61,458 nt of DNA from Acrocarpospora pleiomorpha (GCF_009687885.1 NZ_BLAF01000065.1:1-61458), one strand, 5' to 3'; counted from the first letter of the stretch, positions 1-8,977 are shown. Notes: generated by a model from the letters alone, not told the origin. Numbers and translations are program-made.

Positions 1-2
1 GG

Positions 3-416
3 ATGCGGGTGGGTGGGCGTGGTGGGTTGCGGCCTGCTGCGCTGGTGGCGGCGGTGTTGGCGCCTGCGGTGTTGGCTGTGGGGTTGTTGGTGGCTGAGCT
101 CACGGACTATGGGGTTAAGACGGGTCGCGGGGCATTCTCGGTGTCGGTGGAGCGGGTGGACGAGCCTCAGGTGATGGGGCCGGTCAGGGTGCCGGCTCCG
201 GCGCGGCCGGAGCGGGTTTATGAGGGGGAGGTGCCTGGGCCGCGGGGGGCGACCGCGGAGGCGCGGCCGATGCCGTTGCAGGCCGCGCCGATGCAGCGGA
301 GAGAGGCCAGGCCCGCTCGTACGGCTTCGCCGGAGGTGGCCCCGACGTGCCCGGCGGAGTGGTCGGACACGTGGTTGTGGGAGCTTTGTCTGGAAGATGC
401 TCAGCGGCCCGCCTAG
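3..416 (+). CDS. hypothetical membrane-anchored or secreted protein
   Basis: 137 residues if the ATG at position 3 is the start; the true start could lie to the left of the window. A hydrophobic stretch at about residues 10-32 looks like an N-terminal membrane anchor or signal segment. The rest is a Pro/Ala/Arg-rich extracytoplasmic tail ending with a Cys-containing segment (CPAEW, LWELC). No family is recognised. It precedes the secreted carboxypeptidase on the same strand by about 130 bp, so an envelope location is plausible but is inference. Confidence 0.5.
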   Translation: MRVGGRGGLRPAALVAAVLAPAVLAVGLLVAELTDYGVKTGRGAFSVSVERVDEPQVMGPVRVPAPARPERVYEGEVPGPRGATAEARPMPLQAAPMQRREARPARTASPEVAPTCPAEWSDTWLWELCLEDAQRPA

Positions 417-544
417 GGGATATCGGGAAAAAGAGCAGAGATTGGTATGTAACGGCTCTGGAGACTCGGGCCCGAACACTCACCGGGCTGTAGTAACGTG
501 CGTGCCTGACCGGGGTCACGAGTTCGCAAATGGAGGAGTCGATC

Positions 545-1633
545 GTGCCAGCTCCTCGATCAGCGGGTCTGATCGTGGTCGTCATGGTGCTGACTTCGCT
601 TGTGGCGGCCGAGGCTCGTGCTGAGCCTCCGAAGGTGCCGATCGCAGGCTTGGTCATGTCGTCGAGTGTGGAGACCGTAGCGGCGGATCCTGCCACGCTG
701 ACGGAGCTTCGGCGTGATGCGGAGAAGGCGACCAAGGGGATCGAGCAGGCGACCAAGGCTCTGGTCGCACGTCAGAAGGAGTTCGACACCTCGGTGCGCC
801 AGTTGGAACGCAAGCTGACCGAGCTGCGGACCGCCGACGCGGAGCTTGCGCTGGTCCGGCGTCCGCTTTCTGATCTGGTCGAATACATCTACCAGGATCC
901 GTCTTCCGGGGGGATGGGCCCGCTGCTCGTGAGTAGCAATGGGCAGAACGCGCTGCGGACGATGAGTGATTTCAACCAGCTCGCCACGGGCCGCAACCAG
1001 GTGGTGGACGATGCGGGTAAGTTGTTCGCGGAGCGGGAGCAGCTCGCGGCGGAGTCGCAGGAATTACGAGCCACCAAGCTGCTTCAGGAGGCGCAGCTCG
1101 CCTTCGAGATCGACACGTTGCGGAAGCAGTCACAGCAGACGGTGAAGTCGCTGACGACGGCGTTGGCGAAGCTGGGTGTGAAGCGGGGCGGGGGAGCGTG
1201 TGACCCTACTCGGGTGGTTCAGGCTGATCAGTATGCCAATGGGCTGCTGCCGCGGAACATGCTCTGTCCGTTGCCGTTCAAGGGCGAGGAGCTGCGGGCT
1301 GACGCGGCGATCGCCTTCGCGGACTTGAATATCGCGTACAAGAAGCGCTTCGGCCAGCCGCTCTGTGTGGTCGACAGCTATCGGAGCCTGCGCGATCAGC
1401 AGATCGTCTACTACCAGCGGCCTGGGCTGGCCGCCATCCCGGGGCGGAGCAATCACGGGCTGGGGCTCGCTGTCGACTTCTGCGGTGCGATCAGGGTGTA
1501 CAAGTCCACCGAGTTCGTCTGGCTGGAGCAGAACGGCAAGCGCTTTGGGTGGATCCATCCGGATTGGGCTTACGTCAGCCCCTTCGAACCCTGGCACTGG
1601 GAGTACGACCCGAAGGTCGGCTCTCTCCTCTAA
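545..1633 (+). CDS. secreted M15-family D-alanyl-D-alanine carboxypeptidase with coiled coil
   Basis: A 362-residue secreted peptidoglycan peptidase. A hydrophobic signal peptide (residues 8-25, cleavage near AEA/RAE) is followed by a long helical coiled-coil region (about 45-210) rich in Lys/Glu/Leu heptads, then a VanY/M15B domain (about 245-360). Zinc-site motifs are visible: SYRSLRDQ, SNHGLGLAVDF (His and Asp ligands) and PWHWEY (last His). I chose the GTG at 545 because GGAGGAG lies at 532-538; the in-frame ATG at 530 would put that ribosome site inside the gene. The coiled coil plus peptidase layout resembles NlpC/VanY-type cell-wall hydrolases whose activity is gated by the coil. Confidence 0.85.
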   Translation: MPAPRSAGLIVVVMVLTSLVAAEARAEPPKVPIAGLVMSSSVETVAADPATLTELRRDAEKATKGIEQATKALVARQKEFDTSVRQLERKLTELRTADAELALVRRPLSDLVEYIYQDPSSGGMGPLLVSSNGQNALRTMSDFNQLATGRNQVVDDAGKLFAEREQLAAESQELRATKLLQEAQLAFEIDTLRKQSQQTVKSLTTALAKLGVKRGGGACDPTRVVQADQYANGLLPRNMLCPLPFKGEELRADAAIAFADLNIAYKKRFGQPLCVVDSYRSLRDQQIVYYQRPGLAAIPGRSNHGLGLAVDFCGAIRVYKSTEFVWLEQNGKRFGWIHPDWAYVSPFEPWHWEYDPKVGSLL

Positions 1634-1688
1634 CCGGCTTCGATCCCTGAGACGTTCTTAGCCTGCCGCCCGTCCACGCCCACCGACA

Positions 1689-1708
1689 CCCCGACCAGCC
1701 GGTCGGGG
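1689..1708. terminator. hairpin after the carboxypeptidase gene
   Basis: CCCCGACC, loop AGCC, GGTCGGGG: a perfect 8-bp stem 55 bp after the carboxypeptidase stop. There is no T-run, so it may be a weak or factor-assisted terminator. Confidence 0.45.
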
Positions 1709-1870
1709 TACCGGCCACTGGACTCTCAACGACGGATTTGTATGGCTATCGCCCTGCGTTCCGCCCGAGACATTCCGCCCCCGAGACGTGGCTTACGTCG
1801 CGTGCTACCGGAATGCGGGCTAGTGCTCCGGGCTTCAGCCCGGGGGTGAAGGCCCGCGCGTGAGTGCCCG

Positions 1871-2305
1871 CTAGGGCGCGAGCGTGCTCTGGACCGGGCG
1901 GTTTTGCCGCTCGATGTACTGGCGCACGATCGACAACGGTGCGCCGCCGACGCTCCCGGCGAAGTAGGAGCCCGACCACAGCTTGTTCGCCCGGTAGTAG
2001 TGGGCGGCCAACTCAGGGAACTCTTGTCGCATCCGCCGGGACGCCACGCCCTTCAGCGAGTTGACGAGCTTGGACAGGGCGACCTTGGGTGGGAAGTTGA
2101 CCAGCAGGTGGACGTGGTTGTTCTCGCCGTTGAACTCGGCCAGCTCGGTCTCGAAGTCGGCGCACACGTCCCTCATGATCTCTTCCATGCGGGTCAGGTG
2201 GGGGTCGGTGAACACCCGATGCCGGAACTTGGTCACGAAAACCAAGTGAGCGTGCAGCAGGAAAACACAGTGCCTACCAGTCCTTATGTCGCTGTATTCG
2301 GCCAT
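1871..2305 (-). CDS. tnpA: IS200/IS605 Y1 transposase TnpA
   Basis: 144 residues, the usual size for TnpA. It catalyses single-stranded DNA excision and insertion of the element. The HUH metal motif is seen as NHVHLLV in the middle, and the nucleophilic Tyr lies in the C-terminal helix (RQYIERQ). The N-terminus (RHCVFLLHAHLVFVTKFR) is typical. Its ATG sits 32 bp from the tnpB start in divergent orientation. There is no frameshift. Confidence 0.93.
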   Translation of the reverse strand: MAEYSDIRTGRHCVFLLHAHLVFVTKFRHRVFTDPHLTRMEEIMRDVCADFETELAEFNGENNHVHLLVNFPPKVALSKLVNSLKGVASRRMRQEFPELAAHYYRANKLWSGSYFAGSVGGAPLSIVRQYIERQNRPVQSTLAP

Positions 2306-2337
2306 AACCCAATACTAGATCGGGTAGGATCATGGTC

Positions 2338-3615
2338 ATGAGCGGGCAGGGGACGGTCAAGCGGCAGCGCGGGCATAAGGCCCGCTTGGAGCTGACCCGC
2401 GACCAGTCCGCGCTCCTGGACGAGCAGGCGTCCGCCGCGATCACCATATGGAACTGCCTGCACGCCTACTGGACACATTTCCCCGGCAGAAGGCCGACCC
2501 TGGCCCAGGCCGACCAGGCGATCCGCCAAGCCCGCACGGATGTCCCGTTCCTGGCGGCCCTGCCCGCCCAGGCCGCCCAAGCCGTCCTGAAAACGTATCG
2601 GCAGGCGTGGGAGAACTTCTTCAACCCCGACCACCCCGCCAAACGGCCCACCTTCAAGTCCAAGAAGAACCGGCCCCGCCTGGCGGTCGACGTGCCGCAG
2701 GTCCGCAACATGCGGATCCTCCGCCTGTCGGCCAAGTGGGGACAGGTCACCCTCCCGATGGTGGGCCGGGTCCGGTTCCGGTGGACCAAAGACCTCCCCG
2801 GCGTCGGAAAGAACTCCCCCGCGGGGAAGGTGACCGGAGCCCGCATGGTCAAGGACGCGTTCGGGTGGAGCATCGTGTTCCGCACCGAAACCCTGGTCGC
2901 GCCCGCCTCCGCGCATCAGGGCCCGCGGGTCGGGATCGACCGGGGCATCACGGTCGCGTTGGCCCTGTCCGATGGGACGATGCGCGAGCACGGCTCCTGG
3001 CTGAGCGACGGCGAGCGCGAGCACCTGCGCCGGTTGGAGAAGAAGTCGGCTCGTCAGCGCACGTCCCGACCGAAGAAGACCCGCCCCTCGGGGCGGGAGC
3101 GGCGTACCTACGACCAGATCGCCCGGCTCCGCGCGAAAGCCAAGCGCAGGGCCGTGGACTGGCAGCACCAGACCACCACCGAACTCGCCGGCACGTTCGC
3201 TGTGATCAAGGTGGAGGAACTCTCCATCCTCAACATGGTCAAATCCGCCAAGGGCACGATCGAGGCCCCTGGCAGGAACGTCGCCCAAAAGGCGGGCCTG
3301 AACCGGTCGATCAGCGGCCAGGCGTGGGGCCGGACCGTCACCCTGCTCGAATACAAGACCACCGACCGGGGCGGACAGGTCATCAAGGTCCCCGCCCCGG
3401 GCACCTCACAGACCTGCCACCGATGCGACCACCGCGACCCGGCCAGCCGCAACGGAACCGTGTTTGCCTGCGTCAACCCCGCGTGTGGGTGGGTCGGCCA
3501 CGCCGACACCAACGCCGCGATCAACATCAACAACGCCGACGGATCAGCGGTGTCAGGACGTGGAGACCTCGGGGTCACCCGGTCTGTGAAGCGTCAACCC
3601 TCGCGCGCCGCTTAA
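2338..3615 (+). CDS. tnpB: TnpB, RNA-guided nuclease of IS605
   Basis: 425 residues. TnpB is the transposon-encoded ancestor of Cas12; known members use an RNA from the right end of the element to cut target DNA. The RuvC residues appear intact: Asp in VGIDRGI (about nt 2932), Glu in VEEL (about 3215) and Asp in HADTNAAININ (about 3500). A four-Cys zinc finger (CHRC...C...CGW) lies between the last two. The ATG at 2338 is preferred to 2332 because AGGA lies 8 nt before it. The guide RNA would run through the 3' end of the gene and the right-end hairpin into the flank. Confidence 0.92.
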   Translation: MSGQGTVKRQRGHKARLELTRDQSALLDEQASAAITIWNCLHAYWTHFPGRRPTLAQADQAIRQARTDVPFLAALPAQAAQAVLKTYRQAWENFFNPDHPAKRPTFKSKKNRPRLAVDVPQVRNMRILRLSAKWGQVTLPMVGRVRFRWTKDLPGVGKNSPAGKVTGARMVKDAFGWSIVFRTETLVAPASAHQGPRVGIDRGITVALALSDGTMREHGSWLSDGEREHLRRLEKKSARQRTSRPKKTRPSGRERRTYDQIARLRAKAKRRAVDWQHQTTTELAGTFAVIKVEELSILNMVKSAKGTIEAPGRNVAQKAGLNRSISGQAWGRTVTLLEYKTTDRGGQVIKVPAPGTSQTCHRCDHRDPASRNGTVFACVNPACGWVGHADTNAAININNADGSAVSGRGDLGVTRSVKRQPSRAA

Positions 3616-3665
3616 CCGCGACACGACGGGAGAATCCCCGGCCTTCAGGCCGAGGAGGAGGTCAA
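3616..3665 (+). ncRNA. putative right-end / omega-RNA scaffold of the IS605 element
   Basis: The tnpB 3' end and the hairpin CGGCCT-TC-AGGCCG followed by GAGGAGGAGGTCAA match the known position of omega-RNA scaffolds; the guide would be the DNA just right of about 3665, inside the end of mscL. The 5' end of the RNA is not visible. This is assigned by analogy with characterised TnpB systems. Confidence 0.4.
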
Positions 3666-4060
3666 GACACGGGTGTGAGCTGGGCTGTGCAGGCGCTGCA
3701 ACGGCTGGCCGCCTTCGGAACCTCAGTCAGGCATTCGGGGCAGTCCCGGGTCTCCTTGCTGGTTGGTCCGAACCGTGCCATAAGCAGCTCGTACGGCTTG
3801 ACGAGGAAGAAGTAGACGACTGTGGCCACGATGAGGAACGACACCAGAGCGTTGAGGAAGTTCCCGTAGCTGATCGTTGCGTCCCCGATCTGCAGCGCAA
3901 GACTTCCGAAATCGGGTTTCCCGGCTATGGCGGCTATGGCGGGCGTCAGGAGGTCCTTCACGAACGAGTTGACGATGGAGGTGAACGCGGCGCCGATGAC
4001 CACCGCGACGGCAAGTTCGATGACGTTGCCGCGCAGGAGGAACTTTTTGAATCCGCTCAT
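3662..4060 (-). CDS. mscL: large-conductance mechanosensitive channel MscL with C-terminal zinc ribbon
   Basis: 132 residues; a homopentameric inner-membrane channel that releases solutes on hypo-osmotic shock. MscL hallmarks: the N-terminal helix GFKKFLLRGNVIELAVAVVIG, TM1 with the pore glycines and alanines, a periplasmic loop, and TM2 (FLIVATVVYFFLVKP). The extra C-terminal segment carries CPEC...CSAC, a zinc-ribbon tail common in actinobacterial MscL. The start at 4060 is preceded by GAGAGGCG. The stop lies in the right end of the IS605 element, so the insertion has spared the reading frame. The SAF-domain gene is 35 bp upstream on the same strand. Confidence 0.93.
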   Translation of the reverse strand: MSGFKKFLLRGNVIELAVAVVIGAAFTSIVNSFVKDLLTPAIAAIAGKPDFGSLALQIGDATISYGNFLNALVSFLIVATVVYFFLVKPYELLMARFGPTSKETRDCPECLTEVPKAASRCSACTAQLTPVS

Positions 4061-4095
4061 GATCGCCTCTCGTGTCCGTGTTGACGCCCCACAGG

Positions 4096-4902
4096 TTATC
4101 GAGGGTGGATGGCTATGGAGAGCTGACCTTGAGATTGCGCGTAAGCCAGTAGGGCGGCCTGCCACGAAGTCGTTGCCAGAACCAGGAGCGCGCCTTCGGA
4201 TCGATCGCTGGCGGCGGTCCCGGCCAGAACTGTGACCCGGCTGACTACTGGGCCGCTTCCTACTGTCACGCCATTTTCGGTTCCAGCGGTGCCGACCTTC
4301 ATACCTGCGGGTCTCACGCGGTCAACCTCGACTGCGAGTACCGCATTCTCAACCGCCGCACTGTCGGCGTGGCCGCCGCTTGGCTGTCCATTCCCGCTGG
4401 TCTCGATCCCACCGTTGTTGTTCGCCGGGCCATCGGGGATTACCTCCTCGGCTTCGGTGCCACCCGGTGATGGGAATAAGGGTCCAGTGGAAGCGGCCAG
4501 GACGTCGATGACGTCACCCGGCGACACCAGTTGCGCGGCGTCGGCGTCGGCGATCCGGACGGGAGTCGCCACCAATCCATCACTCTGGCCGGCTAGAAGG
4601 CCCTGTCCCAGTAACCGCACGTCGGTCAGCGGCTCTCCCCGGCGTATCGGTCCGGTGAGAACTCGCCCAGCGAATGAGGCACCAGGCCGCAGCACCCCAT
4701 CCGGCACCATTGAGGAGGGGAAACGCAGCACCGCGATATCGGCCGGGGAGAGCCGACCGCCGGGCAGGTCCCGCGCGGCGACAAGCACATCGACTCCCTT
4801 CGACCCGCCCACAGCCAGGAGGGCACACGCGACCGAACACCCGGCGAGAACCGCGGCCAGCAGACGGCGCCGTCGCCCCAGAAACCTGGTCACAGCACGC
4901 AT
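4096..4902 (-). CDS. SAF-domain protein (CpaB/RcpC-like)
   Basis: 268 residues. One N-terminal transmembrane segment (about 13-32) is followed by an SAF domain (DVLVAARDLPGGRLSPADIAVLRF, then GRVLTGPIRRGEPLTDVRL). An RcpC-like region (VSPGDVIDVLAAS) and a Gly/Asn/Ser-rich linker lead to a C-terminal strand-rich segment. CpaB/RcpC proteins usually belong to Flp/Tad pilus assembly, but no pilus genes are seen here. Many actinomycetes carry this gene alone next to mscL. Function is uncertain. Confidence 0.75.
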   Translation of the reverse strand: MRAVTRFLGRRRRLLAAVLAGCSVACALLAVGGSKGVDVLVAARDLPGGRLSPADIAVLRFPSSMVPDGVLRPGASFAGRVLTGPIRRGEPLTDVRLLGQGLLAGQSDGLVATPVRIADADAAQLVSPGDVIDVLAASTGPLFPSPGGTEAEEVIPDGPANNNGGIETSGNGQPSGGHADSAAVENAVLAVEVDRVRPAGMKVGTAGTENGVTVGSGPVVSRVTVLAGTAASDRSEGALLVLATTSWQAALLAYAQSQGQLSIAIHPR

Positions 4903-5554
4903 GGTTGAACTCCGAGTTTGGGAAATGAGCCACCAACGAGGGCGGCCTCAGCACGAGAACGTGAAGCTCCGATGGATGGAGCCCAGACGGATCGAGCCAG
5001 ACGGATGAGGCCCAGAACGGATAATGGGAGCGCTCTCTGCAGGATTCTCACGACCACCATGCGCGCGTGACACGGTCCATGCCCGACCACAATGCCGACC
5101 TGACTTGGGCGGACCTGACCACTGTGGAGGCGCTGCCCACATCGCCCGACCATCGTGGCGACCTGGCTGCCGGTGGTGCTTGTAACGGGAGGGATCCCAC
5201 CCACCCAGCCCTTTGTTTAACCTCGGGCTCCGCCCGCCCCCGCCAACGCCGTTTCGCTGGAACCACGAATCGAGCCCACGCCGAAAGGCGAACGTTACAA
5301 CCTGCCCAGAGCGGCGCTACCAGGCCTCATTCCATGGGCGTGGCACTACTAGCTCACCGCCGCCTGCACGGTTAGCGCGAGGACCACGTCTCAGTGCAAG
5401 GCATGGCACAACAAGCAATTGCCACTGCGCGATCGACGCCTCAGGTGGACCACGTCTCGTTTCAAAGGCAGGGCGCAACCTTGACACGAGGCAGCACGGA
5501 ACCCGTCAAGCGACGAATGGCTGAGAAGGACGAGCTACAGGAAGGCTGAAACGG
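4903..5554. other. gene-poor interval with short direct repeats
   Basis: No convincing gene; open frames here lack ribosome sites and family resemblance. It contains three imperfect copies of CAGACGGAT/CAGAACGGAT near 4982-5020 and the repeated string GACCACGTCTC near 5382 and 5449. Regulatory DNA for the SAF gene is expected at the left end. Confidence 0.4.
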
Positions 5555-6361
5555 TTACGGAAGTTCGAAAGGCAGCTTGATGCCGTCTAGGGCGTTGCCG
5601 CAGGTGCATTCGCGTTCTTCTGGCAGGGCCTGCACCACGTCCGCGACCAGTGACCGCATTCGCTCGATATTGGAAGCGAAGAACGCGAGCACCTCGTCAT
5701 GGGTGACGCCTTCGCCCGCCTCCACCCCGGCGTCGTGATCAGTCACCAATGCCATGGTCGTGTAACAGAGAGCCAGCTCCCGAGCGAGAACGGCCTCCGG
5801 ATGCCCAGTCATCCCGATGATCGACCATCCCGCGCTGGAGAACCACCGGGACTCGGCCCGCGTGGAGAATCGAGGCCCTTCGATCACCACCAGCGTGCCG
5901 CCGTCCACCGTCTCCCAACCGGCAGAGCGCGCCGTCCCCACCGCTGCCGCCCGCCCATCAGGACAGTACGGATCCGCGAAGGACACATGCACAGCGCCAC
6001 CGGCGTCGTAAAAGGTCTGCACCCGCCCCGTCGTGCGATCAACCAGCTGGTCGGGAACCACCAACGTGCCCGGTCCGAGTTCGGCCTTCAACGACCCGAC
6101 CGCGCTGGGGGCGATCACCTGCCGGACCCCGAGCGACCGTAAGGCCCACAGGTTCGCCCGATAGGGAATCCGGTGTGGCGGATACGCATGGTCACGCCCG
6201 TGTCGAGGAACGAACGCGACCCCGCGCCCCCCGATCTTCCCCAGCGTCACTTTGTCACTGGGCGGCCCGTAGGGCGTCGCAACGTCAACCTCCTCGGCAT
6301 CGTCGAGAAGGGAGTAGAACCCCGAACCGCCAATGACCCCGATGTCCACGCGATTGACCAT
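5555..6361 (-). CDS. mtnP: S-methyl-5'-thioadenosine phosphorylase
   Basis: 268 residues. It cleaves 5'-methylthioadenosine with phosphate to adenine and methylthioribose-1-phosphate (methionine salvage/purine recycling). The PNP/MTAP class-2 signature is seen: IGVIGGSGFY at the N-terminus, VAFVPRHGRDHAYPPHRIPYRAN, VVIEGPRFSTRAES and MTGHPEAVLARE, with the base-binding Asp in TDHDAG. The C-terminal CTCGNALDG is typical for this family. Purine preference (MTA versus inosine) cannot be fixed by eye. It is followed at 94 bp upstream by the FmdB-type gene on the same strand. Confidence 0.9.
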   Translation of the reverse strand: MVNRVDIGVIGGSGFYSLLDDAEEVDVATPYGPPSDKVTLGKIGGRGVAFVPRHGRDHAYPPHRIPYRANLWALRSLGVRQVIAPSAVGSLKAELGPGTLVVPDQLVDRTTGRVQTFYDAGGAVHVSFADPYCPDGRAAAVGTARSAGWETVDGGTLVVIEGPRFSTRAESRWFSSAGWSIIGMTGHPEAVLARELALCYTTMALVTDHDAGVEAGEGVTHDEVLAFFASNIERMRSLVADVVQALPEERECTCGNALDGIKLPFELP

Positions 6362-6454
6362 GTCGCCGACCCTAGCGAATCCAGCCGTCCTCGTCCCAGG
6401 CCAGGCATCGTCCTGTGGATAACCGCCACCCTGTGGACAACCCCGCGTGGAGGC

Positions 6455-6757
6455 TCAGGCGGCCGACGTTGAGGACGAGGTGGTGGTCGTGGACGATGTG
6501 CTGGAGGCTGGTTTGGCCTCCGTCTTGGCCGGGGTAGAGTCGCTCTTGGCTGGCGCCGATGTAGCGGCGGAGGAGCTCGAAGACCGGTTGTCTGTGCGGT
6601 AGAAGCCCGATCCCTTGAACACGATCCCCACAGCGTTGAAGACCTTGCGGAGCGAGCCCTGGCACGCCGGGCATTCGGTGAGGGCGTCGTCCGTGAACTT
6701 CTGGACGACCTCGAGCTGCTCACCACAACTGGTGCAGGCGTACTGGTAGGTGGGCAC
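6455..6757 (-). CDS. FmdB-family zinc-ribbon protein
   Basis: 100 residues. The N-terminal zinc ribbon MPTYQYACTSCG...CPACQG carries two CxxC knuckles; then GIVFKGSGFYRTD, the standard FmdB-family motif, and a low-complexity Ser/Thr/Ala/Lys tail. The family was named as a putative regulator of formamidase genes, but its role in actinomycetes is not established. Its ATG is preceded by GAGGAG. Confidence 0.9.
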   Translation of the reverse strand: MPTYQYACTSCGEQLEVVQKFTDDALTECPACQGSLRKVFNAVGIVFKGSGFYRTDNRSSSSSAATSAPAKSDSTPAKTEAKPASSTSSTTTTSSSTSAA

Positions 6758-6843
6758 CGCGCTCCTCCTCGTGAATTGGCACTCGACCGGTGCGACTGCT
6801 AAATGATAGCCACTGAGACCTTGAAACAGAACTTGACGGGTGT

Positions 6844-8349
6844 TTAGTCCCCGCTTTCGCCGTACCAGCCTGCAAGTTTGCCTCTTCGGCTGACCGCGCG
6901 CAGGCGCCTCTCTACGAGGTCGCGCTGGGCCGCGGTGGTCACGACCAGGAGCTGGTCCTCCGAGCGCAGGCGGGTGGTCTCGGCGGGGACGAAGGAGCGG
7001 CCGTCGCGGACGACCATGGTCACCGCGGTGTCTGACGGCAGGCGGAGTTCGAAGATTTCGACGCCATGCATTTTCGAGCCGGGCGGGATCCTGACCTGCA
7101 GGAGGTCGGCGTTGAGTTCCTCCAGGGGGGCCGACTCCACGTCCAGGTCGCGGGCCTCGCCCTCAGCGGACAGGCCGAGCAGGCGGGCCAGGAAGGGAAG
7201 GGTCGGGCCTTGCGCCAGCGTGAAGACGATCACGATGACGAAGACCACGTTGAACATGCCCGCTTGGCCGCTGGCCGCCCAGGGGATGGTCGCGAGGACG
7301 ATCGGGACCGCGCCGCGCAATCCCGCCCAGGACAGGAAGATCTGCTCCCGCCAGGTCACCCGGCCGATCCGCGCAAGCCGTACCAGGGCGGTGGAGCCGA
7401 TCACGGAGAGCGGGCGGGCGAGCAGGACCAGAGCAAGGCCGGCCACCAGGCCGGGAATCACGGCAGAGGGAAGTTCGGAGGGGCTGGCGAGCATGCCGAG
7501 CATGACGAAGAGGCCGATCTGGGCGAGCCAGGCGGCGCCTTCGGCGAAGCCGCGGGTGGCCGAGCGGTGGGGCAGGCGGCTGTTGCCGATGATCAGCGTG
7601 GCGACGTATACGGCGAGGAAGCCGCTGCCGTGCGCGACCGCGGCCCCGCTGTATGCGAGGAACGCGATCGCCATCACCGCGATGGGATACAGGCCGGACG
7701 CCGGTAGGGCGACGCGGCGCAGCAGGTATGCCGCGGCGGGGCCGACGGCCAGGCCGACCGCGGCGCCGATGGCGAGTTCGACGGCCGACGTGACGAGAAC
7801 GTTCCAGACGGATGGATCCGGCACGTTGACCTGGCTCAGCAGGATCACGATGATCACGGTTGGGGCATCGTTGAAGCCCGATTCCGCTTCCAGGATGCCC
7901 GCGAGCCGGGGTGGTAGCGGCAGCCTGCGCAGGACCGAGAAGACCGCCGCCGCGTCGGTCGACGCCAGGATCGCGCCGAGAAGCAGCGCGGAACGCCAGT
8001 CCATGTCGAGGAGCCCGTGCACGGCGGCGGCCAGCACCACGATGCTGATCCCCACCCCGACCGTGGCGAGCACCAGCGCGGGTGGCACGGCCTTGCGAAC
8101 GTGTTCCCAGTTCGTCGTCAGGCCACCTTCGGCCAGGATGACCGCCAGCGCGATCAATCCCAGCTGCTTGGCGAGCACGGCGTTCTCGAAGTGGATCTCC
8201 CCGAGCCCGGATTCGCCGAGCAGCAGGCCCAGGCCGAGGTATATGAGCAGAGAGGGCAGCCCGGTGCGATGGGCGACTCGGACGGATGCGATCGCGGCTA
8301 TCACGATCACCGCGGACACGAGAAGCCAGCCGTCAAGCTCCAGCCGCAC
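6844..8349 (-). CDS. potassium/sodium:proton antiporter (NhaP2/CPA1 type) with TrkA-C domain
   Basis: 501 residues. About twelve transmembrane helices form a CPA1 exchanger; the ion-binding Asp pair region is ESGFNDAPTV after STDAAAVFSVLRR. A cytoplasmic RCK/TrkA-C domain occupies about 405-485 (VRIPPGSKMHGVEIFELRLP, ending DQLLVVTTAAQRDLVE), as in NhaP2/CvrA, where it regulates transport by ligand binding. The likely role is cation and pH homeostasis in the plasma membrane. It is co-directional with the downstream-lying mtnP block but not closely spaced. Confidence 0.9.
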   Translation of the reverse strand: MRLELDGWLLVSAVIVIAAIASVRVAHRTGLPSLLIYLGLGLLLGESGLGEIHFENAVLAKQLGLIALAVILAEGGLTTNWEHVRKAVPPALVLATVGVGISIVVLAAAVHGLLDMDWRSALLLGAILASTDAAAVFSVLRRLPLPPRLAGILEAESGFNDAPTVIIVILLSQVNVPDPSVWNVLVTSAVELAIGAAVGLAVGPAAAYLLRRVALPASGLYPIAVMAIAFLAYSGAAVAHGSGFLAVYVATLIIGNSRLPHRSATRGFAEGAAWLAQIGLFVMLGMLASPSELPSAVIPGLVAGLALVLLARPLSVIGSTALVRLARIGRVTWREQIFLSWAGLRGAVPIVLATIPWAASGQAGMFNVVFVIVIVFTLAQGPTLPFLARLLGLSAEGEARDLDVESAPLEELNADLLQVRIPPGSKMHGVEIFELRLPSDTAVTMVVRDGRSFVPAETTRLRSEDQLLVVTTAAQRDLVERRLRAVSRRGKLAGWYGESGD

Positions 8350-8367
8350 CCGGTCCCCTTTCTCGTT

Positions 8368-8952
8368 TTATGACAATTCTGTCACACCTGTCACAAAGAG
8401 TCCCGATGGTAGTGCCGCGTACCGAACGGGGCGATCGTGCGGTTCGGCCGGAACGCCGTCGATCAGCTCTCCCTCGTGCAGCAGCGCCACCGTCGGCACG
8501 TTCGGGCCCACCCGCGCCAGCGCCCGGTCGTACGATCCGCCGCCCCGGCCCAGCCGGGTGCCCGTCGATCGGTCGACGGCCAGCGCTGGAACGATCACCA
8601 GCGCGGCGGTGCGGATCGTGTCCACTCCACGCCGGGTGTCCACCGGCTCCATGATTCCGAACGGGCCCGGAGCGAGTGAATCAGGCCCGTCGTACACCGC
8701 CCAGTCCAAATCGCCGTCGGGGCGCAGGACAGGCAGGATGACGGTCGTCCCATGCTTCCACAGGGCGAAGATGAGGCCATGCGTCGCGGGCTCGGCACCG
8801 ATCGACCAGTATGCGGCGACCAGTCCGGCCATCTGGACCCACGGCTGGTCGAGCAGAGTCTCCCTGATGGCCTGTGCGCGATCACGGCGTGAGTTCTCAT
8901 CAATGCGGGAACGTTCACGCAGAATTTCACGCCGGAGCTTCAGCTTGTTCAA
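8368..8952 (-). CDS. 5-formyltetrahydrofolate cyclo-ligase
   Basis: About 194 residues. It converts 5-formyl-THF with ATP to 5,10-methenyl-THF. Family motifs are KLKLRREILRER at the start, VAAYWSIGAEPAT, the ATP/Mg loop RLGRGGGSYDRALA and VPTVALLHEGEL. An ATG at 8979 would overlap the galU start codon (both lie in one CATG). I prefer the TTG at 8952, which has GGAGGTGT just upstream and begins at the conserved N-terminal helix. Divergent from galU across about 25 bp. Confidence 0.85.
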   Translation of the reverse strand: MNKLKLRREILRERSRIDENSRRDRAQAIRETLLDQPWVQMAGLVAAYWSIGAEPATHGLIFALWKHGTTVILPVLRPDGDLDWAVYDGPDSLAPGPFGIMEPVDTRRGVDTIRTAALVIVPALAVDRSTGTRLGRGGGSYDRALARVGPNVPTVALLHEGELIDGVPAEPHDRPVRYAALPSGLFVTGVTELS

Positions 8953-8977
8953 AGACACCTCCACTAGGGTTCCAATC

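Larger units (their letters stand above)
1820..3665. mobile_element. IS200/IS605-family insertion sequence (tnpA + tnpB)
   Basis: Divergent tnpA (Y1 HUH transposase, minus) and tnpB (plus) are bracketed by subterminal hairpins instead of terminal inverted repeats, as known for IS605. Left: CCGGGCT-TC-AGCCCGG at 1828-1843. Right: CGGCCT-TC-AGGCCG at 3639-3652, followed by GAGGAGGAGGTCAA. Both genes are open and full length, so the copy may be active. The right end coincides with the mscL stop codon (TCA at 3662-3664). Exact ends cannot be fixed without an empty site. Confidence 0.8.

Noticed and set aside
4232..5375. Plus-strand open frames opposite and right of the SAF gene
   Set aside because: Antisense to the SAF gene or without ribosome sites and family resemblance.
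6878..8977. Very long plus-strand open frame running into galU
   Set aside because: It is antisense to the antiporter and cyclo-ligase genes and rich in Arg/Ser typical of a high-GC shadow; only the part from 8978 is galU.
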